Shown here: one piece after another, positions 16,498 to 23,894 of the stretch
Layout: each line of letters begins with the position of its first letter
How positions within the stretch are numbered: position 1 is the first letter of the stretch
Assembly: GCA_023410575.1 (NCBI GenBank)
Contig: JAEYPP010000049.1
Location: 1 to 29,920 of the forward strand
Source: Bacillota bacterium
Lineage (GTDB): Bacteria > Bacillota > Clostridia > Lachnospirales > Lachnospiraceae
Reading direction: 5' to 3'
DNA: 29,920 nt
Translations under genes and position numbers: made by a program
Notes under the pieces: model-generated
The model's database searches: none
Seen by the model: only the letters and a program-made list of their open reading frames with translations
What the model was told of the DNA's origin: nothing

Positions 16498-16525
16498 TAG
16501 ACAAATTGTCGAAAATTAGTATAAT
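16498..16525 (+). promoter_or_regulatory. Promoter of the two-component pair
   Basis: TAGACA (16498-16503) and TATAAT (16520-16525) are 16 bases apart, 40 bp before the kinase start. The palindrome GACAA-A-TTGTC (16500-16510) overlaps the -35 and spacer and may be an operator. Confidence 0.5.
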
Positions 16526-16564
16526 GAAATAAGGATGAATAAAAAAAATTTGGAGGATTCATAA

Positions 16565-17632
16565 ATGAAGAACAAGTTAATGACTAAATTTCGTGATCCA
16601 ATCATTATGTTCTCATATATGGCTATTTCAACATTTTCTGCATTTCTATTTTTTCGGGTTGTACCGAATAATTCTGCAAATATTACTTTGATATACATAC
16701 TTGCTCTCTTTTTGACTGCTCGATATACTAACGGTTATTGGTATGGAATCATATTTTCCGTATATAGTGTAATCTGTGTGAACTACTTTTTTACCTATCC
16801 TTTTTTTAAACTTAACTTTACACTGACTGGCTATCCAATTACTTTTATTGTCATGTTAACGATTGCAGTAATAACGAGTACTACAACTACTCACCTAAAA
16901 AATCAAGCAAAGTTAATAGCCGAACGTGAAGATATCCTAAATAGAGCTGAAAAAGAAAAAATGCGTGCCAATTTGTTACGTGCAATTTCGCATGACTTAA
17001 GAACTCCACTTACTAGTATTATTGGTGAAACCGATGCTTACTTCGTAAAAGACATATCTTCTGCGGAAAAGGATACTCTTGTTCATAAAGTAAATGATGA
17101 TGCCAATTGGTTACTTCATATGGTGGAAAATCTACTTCTAGTTACTAGAATTCAAGATCATGGTACTGCAAAAGTTAATAAATCAATGGAAGTTGTAGAA
17201 GAAATTGTATCTGAGGCCGTATATCGGTTTAAAAAACGTCAACCAGAGGCAGTCGTCAATGTGTCGATACCTCAAGATTATATTATGTTACCAATGGATC
17301 CTTTACTTATTGAACAAGTGATTGTCAATCTATTAGATAACGCCTTTGTTCATTCCGAGAGTAAACGTGAAATCGATTTATTAATTACTAAGGAATTGTC
17401 AACCGTATCTTTTCATGTTCGTGATTATGGAAAAGGAATTGCACCAGAGCTACTTACTACTATTTTTGATGGTACGAGTGCACGTGATGTGAATGTGTCA
17501 GATGCACATCGTGGTATGGGCATTGGTCTTTCTATATGTAAGACAATTATCGAAGCACACAATGGTACAATTATTGGTAAAAATCATGATGAGGGTGCTG
17601 AGTTTATATTTTCATTACCAAAGGAGAAATAA
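16565..17632 (+). CDS. KdpD-like sensor histidine kinase, short form
   Basis: 355 residues. Four membrane spans (about 12-30, 38-52, 58-78, 90-108) match the DUF4118 membrane unit of KdpD. These are followed by a linker helix, the HisKA H-box RAISHDLRTPLTS with phosphorylated His143, and the HATPase domain: N-box EQVIVNLLDNA (Asn255/Asn259), G1 RDYGKGIAP and G2 RGMGIGLSICK. Full-length KdpD is ~900 residues with N-terminal KdpD-sensor and USP domains; these are absent and the gene begins directly at the membrane part with a good RBS (TTGGAGG). No kdpFABC genes are in the window, so the stimulus is uncertain. Potassium sensing cannot be assumed. The response regulator follows with two bases between stop and start. 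Confidence 0.9.
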   Translation: MKNKLMTKFRDPIIMFSYMAISTFSAFLFFRVVPNNSANITLIYILALFLTARYTNGYWYGIIFSVYSVICVNYFFTYPFFKLNFTLTGYPITFIVMLTIAVITSTTTTHLKNQAKLIAEREDILNRAEKEKMRANLLRAISHDLRTPLTSIIGETDAYFVKDISSAEKDTLVHKVNDDANWLLHMVENLLLVTRIQDHGTAKVNKSMEVVEEIVSEAVYRFKKRQPEAVVNVSIPQDYIMLPMDPLLIEQVIVNLLDNAFVHSESKREIDLLITKELSTVSFHVRDYGKGIAPELLTTIFDGTSARDVNVSDAHRGMGIGLSICKTIIEAHNGTIIGKNHDEGAEFIFSLPKEK

Positions 17633-17633
17633 T

Positions 17634-18344
17634 ATGAGTAAATATAATATATTAGTTATTGAAGATGAACAACACATATTAGACTTTATGTGCAATATAC
17701 TTAATTCTCATGACTATAAAACTAACCAAGCAAGGACAGGAAAAGAAGGAATCTCCCTTATCTCCTCTCAATGCCCTGATGTGATTCTTCTTGATCTTGG
17801 TTTACCTGATATTGATGGTCTTACTATTATTTCAGAGGTAAGAAGATGGTCTAGTAATCCAATTATCGTAGTTTCTGCTCGAACCAATGAGACAGAAAAG
17901 GTCCGTGCTCTTGACCTAGGAGCGGATGATTACATAACAAAGCCATTTGGAACAGCTGAACTACTTGCAAGAATCCGTACGTCCTTACGACATAGTAATA
18001 AATTAAACACGGATTCTCAACTATATTCAAGACCTTATCGTTGTGATGGACTCTTAATTGATTTTAGTCGTAGAATTGTACTTATGAATGACAAAGAAAT
18101 TCACTTAACCCCGATTGAATATAAGATATTATCCTATTTGGCGAAATATTCAGGGAAAGTTGTTACTCATACTGCGCTGATGACACATATTTGGGGACCA
18201 TACTCTGATACGGATAACAATAAGATATTACGTGTCAATATGGTTAATATTCGACGTAAATTAGAAATAAATCCAGCCGATCCTAAATATATATTCACGG
18301 AAGTTGGAGTTGGATACAGATTAAAAGAAGACGAACAAGTTTAA
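17634..18344 (+). CDS. KdpE-like OmpR-family response regulator
   Basis: 236 residues. The frame is open upstream inside the kinase gene, but ATG 17634, eight bases after AAAGGAG, gives the canonical start MSKYNILVIEDE. The receiver domain (1-120) has acidic pocket residues Glu10-Asp11, phosphoacceptor Asp54 in LLDLGLPD, Ser81 and Lys103 in TKPFG. The C-terminal winged helix (about 130-232) has LTPIEYKILSYLA, an HIWG turn, NMVNIRRKLE and the closing GVGYRL, close to KdpE. It pairs with the kinase before it, which shares its transcript. The last codons lie in the left arm of the terminator hairpin. Target genes are not evident; the GACAA/TTGTC dyad at the unit's own promoter is a candidate binding site. 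Confidence 0.92.
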   Translation: MSKYNILVIEDEQHILDFMCNILNSHDYKTNQARTGKEGISLISSQCPDVILLDLGLPDIDGLTIISEVRRWSSNPIIVVSARTNETEKVRALDLGADDYITKPFGTAELLARIRTSLRHSNKLNTDSQLYSRPYRCDGLLIDFSRRIVLMNDKEIHLTPIEYKILSYLAKYSGKVVTHTALMTHIWGPYSDTDNNKILRVNMVNIRRKLEINPADPKYIFTEVGVGYRLKEDEQV

Positions 18345-18362
18345 TTGTTCGTCTTCTTTTAT
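18324..18362 (+). terminator. Terminator overlapping the response regulator stop
   Basis: A perfect 16-bp stem, left arm 18324-18339 (ending GACGAACAA) and right arm 18346-18361 (TTGTTCGTCTTCTTTT), has a 6-nt loop containing the stop codon. The right arm supplies the T tract. Confidence 0.9.
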
Positions 18363-18403
18363 CGATATCCAGGTATCAAAAGTAGTTTTCTATACCTTTA
18401 TTT

Positions 18404-18515
18404 GTCATTTTGCACATAAATAAAATTGGTAAAAGTGGGATGACCAACATGCGTGTTGCGTATAAATTATGTTGGTCATCCCATATTCTTAACATTTCCT
18501 TGTGCAAAATGACAT
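18404..18515. repeat. Nested double inverted repeat (112 bp)
   Basis: The outer arms TGTCATTTTGCACA (18404-18417) and TGTGCAAAATGACA (18502-18515) are perfect 14-bp complements. Inside, GGGATGACCAACAT (18438-18451) and ATGTTGGTCATCCC (18470-18483) are a second perfect 14-bp pair. The right outer arm is only 6 bp from the stop of pyk (minus strand), so this forms the 3' untranslated region of pyk. The inner stem is a terminator; the outer pair is unexplained. Confidence 0.9.
18438..18483 (-). terminator. Terminator of the nptA-pyk unit
   Basis: The inner 14-bp stem has an 18-nt loop. On the minus strand it is followed by ACTTTTACC, a weak T tract. It lies 38 bp after the pyk stop. Confidence 0.6.
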
Positions 18516-18520
18516 CACAT

Positions 18521-19936
18521 TTATACCGTACTAACACGTAACATATTGGTTGTTCCGGAGATGCCTAATGGAATACCAGAGGTAAGTACAACTAGATCTC
18601 CTTTTTGTACCAAACCTGTCTCAGCTGCTTTATCTAAAGCATGTTGAAATAATTCCATTACATCGGTTTTCTCATCAATTAAGACTGGAATTACGCCCCA
18701 TGATAGACATAATTGTTGATAATATGTTTCATCCGTTGTACAAGCTATAATATCACAAGCAGGACGATACCTTGAAATCATTCGAGCAGAATTACCTGAT
18801 TTCGTTACAGTGATAATTGCCTTTGTATTTAAATCCAAAGCGGTTGTACAAGTCGCATGTGAGATAGCATCTGTTACATTCGGATTCGCATTACGTTCCG
18901 TAGCAAAAAACCTCTTACGATAGTCGATATCGTCTTCTGTTCTTTCCGCTATCTTTACCATTGTTTGTAAGGATTCAATTGGATATGTTCCTGCTGCTGT
19001 CTCGCCAGATAGCATAATAGCGCTTGTTCCGTCATAAATTGCATTCGCTACATCTGTTGCTTCCGCTCTTGTTGGTCTTGGATTTTTCATCATAGAATCA
19101 AGCATTTGAGTTGCAGTAATAACTTTTTTTCCTGCACGATATACTTTTTTAATAATCATCTTTTGAAGAACTGGAACCTCTTCATATGGAATTTCAACAC
19201 CCATATCACCACGGGCAATCATGACACCATCGACTAACTCAATAATATCGTCAATATTCTTAACGCCCTCGGCATTTTCAATCTTAGCAATAATCTCGAT
19301 TGATTCCCCACCATTATCTCGTAGAAAATTCCTAAGCTGTATGACATCTTCTGCACAACGTACAAAAGAAGCTGCTATAAAATCAACTTTCTGCTCAATT
19401 CCAAAAAGAATGTCGTTCTTGTCACGAGTGCTTAGATAAGGGAGTGATAGATGAACTTCTGGGACATTAACCCCCTTATAATTGGATATAATACCATTGT
19501 TCAAAACTTTACAAACAATATCACAGTCTTCAATCGCTTCGACACGCAATTCAATAAGACCGTCATCTATTAATATATGGTTTCCAATGCTTACATCTTT
19601 GTATAGTTCTTGATTCGTTATTTGTACCTCATTCTCATTACCCGTGATATCACGTAAGGTAAGACGAAAATAGGAATCTTTTTTTAATTCTACTTTTCCA
19701 TTTTCAAACGTCTTAATTCTTATTTCAGGGCCTTTTGTATCTAATAATATTGCTATTGGTTTCTCATATTTGCTACGAAGTAATTTTATATGATCCATTC
19801 TTCGTTTGTGATCTTCATAAGTGGAATGTGAAAAATTGCATCGTGCGACATTCATTCCCTCCCTTACTAATGCTTCTAACACACCTTCTTTGTCAGTCGC
19901 CGGACCTAAGGTACAGATAATTTTTGTCTTTCTCAT
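18521..19936 (-). CDS. pyk: Pyruvate kinase
   Basis: 471 residues. It converts phosphoenolpyruvate and ADP to pyruvate and ATP, the last step of glycolysis, in the cytoplasm. Visible signatures: RKTKIICTLGPAT; the phosphate/metal-binding ARCNFSH (Arg32, Asn34, Ser36); LLDTKGPEIR (Asp66, Lys68); active-site IIAKIENAEG (Lys218, Glu220); ARGDMGVEIP (Asp244); and TATQMLDSM...PRPTRAEATDVANAI. The C-terminal allosteric domain is complete, but the extra ~110-residue PEP-utiliser-like domain found in Bacillus enzymes is absent. AGAGGAA lies about eight bases before the ATG. It starts 18 bp after the Na/Pi transporter gene, so the two are almost certainly co-transcribed, an unusual pairing that may link glycolytic flux to phosphate supply. 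Confidence 0.97.
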   Translation of the reverse strand: MRKTKIICTLGPATDKEGVLEALVREGMNVARCNFSHSTYEDHKRRMDHIKLLRSKYEKPIAILLDTKGPEIRIKTFENGKVELKKDSYFRLTLRDITGNENEVQITNQELYKDVSIGNHILIDDGLIELRVEAIEDCDIVCKVLNNGIISNYKGVNVPEVHLSLPYLSTRDKNDILFGIEQKVDFIAASFVRCAEDVIQLRNFLRDNGGESIEIIAKIENAEGVKNIDDIIELVDGVMIARGDMGVEIPYEEVPVLQKMIIKKVYRAGKKVITATQMLDSMMKNPRPTRAEATDVANAIYDGTSAIMLSGETAAGTYPIESLQTMVKIAERTEDDIDYRKRFFATERNANPNVTDAISHATCTTALDLNTKAIITVTKSGNSARMISRYRPACDIIACTTDETYYQQLCLSWGVIPVLIDEKTDVMELFQHALDKAAETGLVQKGDLVVLTSGIPLGISGTTNMLRVSTV

Positions 19937-19954
19937 GAGAAGTTCCTCTTTTCT

Positions 19955-21697
19955 TTATTTTATATAAATATTTTTAAACTGATTAAAATCATCCACAAAC
20001 GGACCAGATATCGTAGACTTTACTTCATGTAAATATTCGTGTGTATTAAATGTAGATTCATTTACACGAAGTATACATACTGCTACATTGGAACAATGAT
20101 CGGATAACCGTTCAACATTCGTAATTAAATCATTAAATACAAATCCAACTTCGATTGTGCACTCGCCTTTTCTAAGACGTGTGACATGTGCTTCTTTTAA
20201 CTTATCACACAATATGTCGATTACTTGTTCCAATGGCTCAACTTTACTTGCTGCTTTAATATCATTATCGGTGTAAGCTAAAAACGTATATTGCACAATC
20301 TCACTTAAAGCTGCCGTCAGATTTTGTACTTCTAATTTTGCCTCTTTCGAAAAGCATAAATTTTTACTATTTAATTCGGCAGAAGTTTTTGCAATTACTA
20401 GTGAATGGTCTCCAATTCGTTCCAAATCGCCAATCATATGCAACATCTTTGATACTTCTTGACTATCTGTTTCTGACATACTAATGCCACCCAGCTTTAC
20501 CAGGTAAGAACCAAGATTATCCTCATAGGTATCAATCTTTTCTTCAATCTCCCAAATCTCTTGCATCTTATCACTGTCATATTTTTGCAATAAATTAATT
20601 GAAATAGATACGGAAGACTTTACAAGTTCAACCATCTGTAACATACGGTTTTTACACTCTGCTACTGCAACAGAAGGAGTTGCTAAAATACGATCATCCA
20701 AAAAGATATTTTTCTTGTCTTCTTTATCTTTGATTGCAATATTCGCAATTTTTTCTAGTTGTTTTGTAAACGGTAATAATAATGTAGTTGTGATAAGATT
20801 AAATACGGTATGACAAACCGCAATTCCAAGTGGACTAATAGGGCTACTCATGAAGTCAAAGTGTAAGAATGCATTGAGTATATAAAAAGCTGATAAGCAA
20901 AAGATTGTTCCGACCACATTAAATGAAATATGTACAATCGCAACGCGTTTTGCATTTCGATTTACACCAATACTAGATAATAAAGCGGTTACACAAGTGC
21001 CAATGTTCTGACCCATTATGATTGCGATTGCCATCTCGAATGTAATATTTCCAGTTAGAGAAAGAGCTTGTAGGATACCAACCGAAGCTGCAGAGCTTTG
21101 AATGATACCAGTAAATACAGCACCAACTATTACACCTAAGATAGGATTTTTTAAAGCAACTAATATATCAGCAAACTCAGGCATATCTGCCAACGGGCTA
21201 ACTGCTTCACCCATGATTGTCATTCCGAACATAAGGATTGAAAAACCAATCATGATTGTTCCGATATCTTTTTTCTTTCTTTTCTTTGATACCATTATAA
21301 ATAAAATACCAATTATTGCAATCAGTGGTGAAAAACTCTCAGGTTTTAAAAGAGTAAGAAAGAAATTATCACCTTTGATACCAGCTAAACTTAATACCCA
21401 TGCAGTTAATGTAGTACCTATATTGGAACCCATGATGATTCCGATTGTTTGCTGTAATTCCATAATTCCTGAATTAACAAAACCAACAAGCATTACTGTC
21501 ATTGCCGATGAGGATTGAATTGCAATTGTTACACCAGCACCAAAAAGTAAACTCTTAAAGCGATTTGATGTTACCTTCTTCAATCCCTGTTCTAATTTTC
21601 CACCTGTTATCTTTTCAAGACTTGAGGACATTACACTCATACCATATAGAAAGAATGCAAGTCCTCCTAATAATGTAAATACTGAAAAAATATCCAT
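19955..21697 (-). CDS. Na+/phosphate cotransporter with PhoU domain
   Basis: 580 residues. The first ~310 are membrane spans with the inverted duplicate Na_Pi_cotrans units (PF02690): IQSSSAMTVML (Gln61) with SNIGTT, and IQSSAASVGIL (Gln200) with QNIGTC. The paired QSS and NIGT motifs are the substrate/sodium-binding elements of this family. After a linker the C-terminal part (about 340-560) is a PhoU-like helical domain (MLQMVELVKSSVS, IGDLERIGDHSLVIAKT, NVERLSDHCSNVAV), the layout of the YjbB/NptA group. It imports, or in some members exports, inorganic phosphate at the membrane. AAAGGAAA precedes the ATG. It is first gene of a two-gene unit with pyk. The Pho-box-like repeat 80-90 bp upstream would make it phosphate-regulated. 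Confidence 0.93.
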   Translation of the reverse strand: MDIFSVFTLLGGLAFFLYGMSVMSSSLEKITGGKLEQGLKKVTSNRFKSLLFGAGVTIAIQSSSAMTVMLVGFVNSGIMELQQTIGIIMGSNIGTTLTAWVLSLAGIKGDNFFLTLLKPESFSPLIAIIGILFIMVSKKRKKKDIGTIMIGFSILMFGMTIMGEAVSPLADMPEFADILVALKNPILGVIVGAVFTGIIQSSAASVGILQALSLTGNITFEMAIAIIMGQNIGTCVTALLSSIGVNRNAKRVAIVHISFNVVGTIFCLSAFYILNAFLHFDFMSSPISPLGIAVCHTVFNLITTTLLLPFTKQLEKIANIAIKDKEDKKNIFLDDRILATPSVAVAECKNRMLQMVELVKSSVSISINLLQKYDSDKMQEIWEIEEKIDTYEDNLGSYLVKLGGISMSETDSQEVSKMLHMIGDLERIGDHSLVIAKTSAELNSKNLCFSKEAKLEVQNLTAALSEIVQYTFLAYTDNDIKAASKVEPLEQVIDILCDKLKEAHVTRLRKGECTIEVGFVFNDLITNVERLSDHCSNVAVCILRVNESTFNTHEYLHEVKSTISGPFVDDFNQFKNIYIK

Positions 21698-21773
21698 AGT
21701 TGTTTCCTTTCAAATTTTGATTTAGATAAACTACGTTACATATTTTATACTATCATATTATTTTTTTATTTTG

Positions 21774-21790
21774 TGCTAAGATAATGCTAA
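21774..21790 (-). promoter_or_regulatory. Pho-box-like direct repeat upstream of the Na/Pi transporter
   Basis: On the minus strand TTAGCA-TTATC-TTAGCA gives two identical hexamers at an 11-bp period, the spacing and near-sequence of Gram-positive PhoP boxes (TT-A/C/T-ACA, N5). A possible -10, TATAAA, lies ~25 bases nearer the gene, so the repeat would cover the -35. It has not been tested. Confidence 0.4.
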
Positions 21791-21855
21791 GCTTAGATGA
21801 CAAAATAATTGATTATGAACGAATAATCGAGTCATCACTACTTAACTACTTTCTT

Positions 21856-21873
21856 CGTCTTACCCGTCTTACC
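21856..21873. repeat. 9-bp tandem duplication
   Basis: CGTCTTACC occurs twice (21856-21864, 21865-21873), directly after the stop of the TIM-barrel gene on the minus strand. Confidence 0.8.
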
Positions 21874-22659
21874 TTATATGTTGAAATTTTTATGAATATA
21901 ACTTACGGTATTTGTTAATGCTTCTATTGTTTTTGTTTCTAATACTACTCTCGCATTCGCTTTATTCGCCATATCAAGGCGTTGTCTTAAATTGACTTCT
22001 CCATCTCCAAAGGCTAAATGGTTATGAGAAGAGTTTGCATCATGCGCATGCATATGAATCAGGCGACTGATATGCTTTTCATAGAAAGGTATATCCATAT
22101 CCTTGACTACATGGCTATGACCGATATCAAGCGTCAAACCAAAGCATTTACTTTGAAGTAATACTTCAATTGCTTGCTTTTCATATTCTTCAAAACCATC
22201 TGTATTCTCAATGGCTATCATAATCTTTGAATCACCAATCATACTCTCACACATAGCTCGAAAGTTAATCATATTCTGCATATAAAACTCGTGATACTTC
22301 TTGTATAAAAAAACTCGCTCAGTTGGCAGCGTTATGTAAATTCCTTTTGCAAGATGCATATTGATAATTGGAGCATCAATCTGTCTTGCTAATTCTATCG
22401 TTGCTCTTACTATATCTAGATAAGCTTGTTTCACCTTTGGATTGAACTCACTAATATTTAGATTTTCATCAAGATGTATTGTATAATAAATTCCTGTTTC
22501 TTTATGTATCTGCTTTAATCTATTAGCATCTAACTGTTCTAGTTGGCATTGTGGAAAGTTCATATTCCATTCAATGAACTGTAAGCCAAGTTTATTGCAT
22601 AGTTCAACACAATCTTCTTGTGAAGCATTCTCTAATAAAAACGGCATTCCAAAGTCCAT
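21874..22659 (-). CDS. Sugar-phosphate isomerase/epimerase-like TIM-barrel protein
   Basis: 261 residues from the preferred start. An upstream in-frame ATG (22692) exists, but GGAGGT nine bases before ATG 22659 points to MDFGMPFLLENAS as the true N-terminus. Repeated metal-site patterns of the xylose-isomerase-like/AP-endonuclease-2 barrel are visible in order: TIHLDEN, NMHLAKG, IAIENTDG, LTLDIGHSHV, HMHAHDANSSHN, GDGEVN and LETKT. These should bind one to three divalent metals. Family members include sugar epimerases, inosose-handling enzymes and endonuclease IV; nothing here fixes the substrate. It is cytoplasmic, with no signal. It is not clearly in an operon with the transporter, since 176 bp separate them and the transporter has its own promoter candidate. 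Confidence 0.8.
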   Translation of the reverse strand: MDFGMPFLLENASQEDCVELCNKLGLQFIEWNMNFPQCQLEQLDANRLKQIHKETGIYYTIHLDENLNISEFNPKVKQAYLDIVRATIELARQIDAPIINMHLAKGIYITLPTERVFLYKKYHEFYMQNMINFRAMCESMIGDSKIMIAIENTDGFEEYEKQAIEVLLQSKCFGLTLDIGHSHVVKDMDIPFYEKHISRLIHMHAHDANSSHNHLAFGDGEVNLRQRLDMANKANARVVLETKTIEALTNTVSYIHKNFNI

Positions 22660-23046
22660 GACCTTTTGACCTCCATCATTACTAATTTGCATTTCTTGGT
22701 ATCTTTTCGATTTTTTTAGGTTAATCTCCTTTCTAGTAATTTATAACCCATAACTAATTTGTAAATTAATATCACTTTAACCTTTTTTATGTAATTTATA
22801 TTTCACGAACATATTGTATCACACTTTTATGAAACTGGCTGTTATTTTTTAAAGTTTTTTGCAAATCTCATACCTTTTCTTCCTTTGCATTCCCTTGATT
22901 ATATTTTCACATAAATAAGGTTTTGTCAATACCACAACATGCTATCTTCAACTTTTAACTGATTTATTCCCTCTCTTGACCTCGCTTGTTACAGAACAAA
23001 AGTGTGTTTCGCACACTCTTACGAGTAATACTTTACACAATATAAA
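22660..23046 (-). other. Intergenic leader, no gene seen
   Basis: 390 bp upstream of the TIM-barrel gene. A very strong Shine-Dalgarno AGAAAGGAG (22726-22734, minus) has no start codon at a usable distance. The frame from there (ATT-AAC-CTA-AAA) is open straight into the TIM-barrel gene, so an N-terminal start may have been lost or a non-standard codon used. A small hairpin, AGTGTG/CACACT, lies at 23000-23016. The remainder is AT-rich without features. Confidence 0.5.
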
Positions 23047-23082
23047 AAAGACTTGTTACTCATACTAGGGTAACAAGTCTTT
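23047..23082 (-). terminator. Terminator on the minus strand
   Basis: AAAGACTTGTTAC (23047-23059) and GTAACAAGTCTTT (23070-23082) form a 13-bp stem with a 10-nt loop. On the minus strand it runs into TTTTTTATA. It stops transcription from the FMN-binding lipoprotein gene after the large palindrome. Confidence 0.85.
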
Positions 23083-23126
23083 CACTTACATACTTTATGC
23101 CATGTACATAACTTCGTGAGAAGTTT

Positions 23127-23297
23127 GGGCTGTCGCACTAGCTGGATATTGTATGAAAGAATGAAGGGCGATGGTATTTTTCGGAGTGCCTTACAAGTCC
23201 CCACACGCACTTTGTGGGGCTTGTGAGCGTAGCGCGCCGAAGAAAAATACCATCACCCTTCATTTTTTATTCATACTGCCCTAAGTGCGACAGTCCC
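23127..23297. repeat. Large dispersed palindrome, copy A
   Basis: 171 bp folding back on itself in layers: outer GGGCTGTCGCACT (23127-23139) with AGTGCGACAGTCCC (23284-23297, one bulge); GTATGA with TCATAC; AATGAAGGG (23160-23168) with CCCTTCATT (23256-23264); GATGGTATTTTTC with GAAAAATACCATC (23242-23254); and a central CCCCACA/TGTGGGG. It is more GC-rich than its surroundings and lies in the 3' region of the FMN-binding gene. The core GAGTGCCTTACAAGTCC, with CACTTTGTG and GCTTGTG, is shared with copy B at 26682-26797 in inverse orientation. No ORF was seen. It may be a non-autonomous element or structured RNA. Confidence 0.9.
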
Positions 23298-23315
23298 ATA
23301 TCAAATCTTATATAA

Positions 23316-23756
23316 TTACTTCACTAAATCAGAACCCGCTTCAGTTAAAGCTGCCTTTACAGCATTCTTAATAGCTGTACTTGTAATGGTTGCACCAGAA
23401 ACGGTATCAACGTCTAAGCTTTGACTTTCAAGAATTGCTCCTGCCACTTGAGGACCTGCAACGCCACCTAATTCAGGTGTTTCAGAATCAACATCAACGG
23501 CAATGCTAGCAATGGAACCATCTTTGTTTAATGCAACTGTTACAGAAACTTCACCACCAAAGCCTTGTTCTTTCGCTGTGTATTGTGTTAAACCTTCAAC
23601 TGTTGTGTCTTCAACTGTTGTGTCTTCAACTGTTGTATCTTCAACGATTGTGTCTTCCACTTTTTTATCATCATCTTTGCCACATGCAGTTAATACAGTC
23701 ATCGACATAGCAGCAATTAAAATATAACTTAAATTTTTTTTCTTAAATAATCTCAC
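23316..23756 (-). CDS. FMN-binding domain lipoprotein
   Basis: 146 residues. GTG at 23756, eight bases after AAGGAG, is preferred over the upstream ATG 23789. The start RLFKKKNLSYILIAAMSMTV with lipobox LTAC (Cys25) shows a membrane-anchored lipoprotein. A linker of VEDTT repeats (15-bp DNA repeats) is followed by one FMN_bind domain (PF04205; GFGGEVSVTVALNKDGSI, ETPELGG) ending in DTVSGATITS. This is the flavinylation motif in which Thr123 is linked to FMN by ApbE. Such small FMN_bind lipoproteins usually act in extracytosolic electron transfer (Rnf- or EET-like). No partner genes are next to it. ApbE must be encoded elsewhere. Confidence 0.92.
   Translation of the reverse strand: MRLFKKKNLSYILIAAMSMTVLTACGKDDDKKVEDTIVEDTTVEDTTVEDTTVEGLTQYTAKEQGFGGEVSVTVALNKDGSIASIAVDVDSETPELGGVAGPQVAGAILESQSLDVDTVSGATITSTAIKNAVKAALTEAGSDLVK
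23595..23654 (-). repeat. 15-bp tandem repeat in coding sequence
   Basis: Four units of TTCAACTGTTGTGTC (23595, 23610, 23625, 23640; the last two slightly changed) encode the VEDTT linker. Being a multiple of three, changes in copy number only lengthen or shorten the linker between the lipid anchor and the FMN domain. Confidence 0.9.
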
Positions 23757-23894
23757 GGTGAAAATCTCCTTAATATAAGCTTTTGCCAAATGGCAAGTGC
23801 TCCTATTATATCAGACTAAGACTTCCTATGGAATACCCCAAATAATTCCATAAACTTAAGATTATAATTTCATGTACTACATCGATAGAATGAT

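Noticed and set aside
21102..21518. 138-codon frame antisense to the Na/Pi transporter
   Set aside because: Shadow of a strongly conserved membrane protein gene; Ile/Pro-rich product and no ribosome site.
23595..23654. Regular repeats considered as a CRISPR array
   Set aside because: Units are 15 bp with no spacers and lie in frame in a lipoprotein linker.
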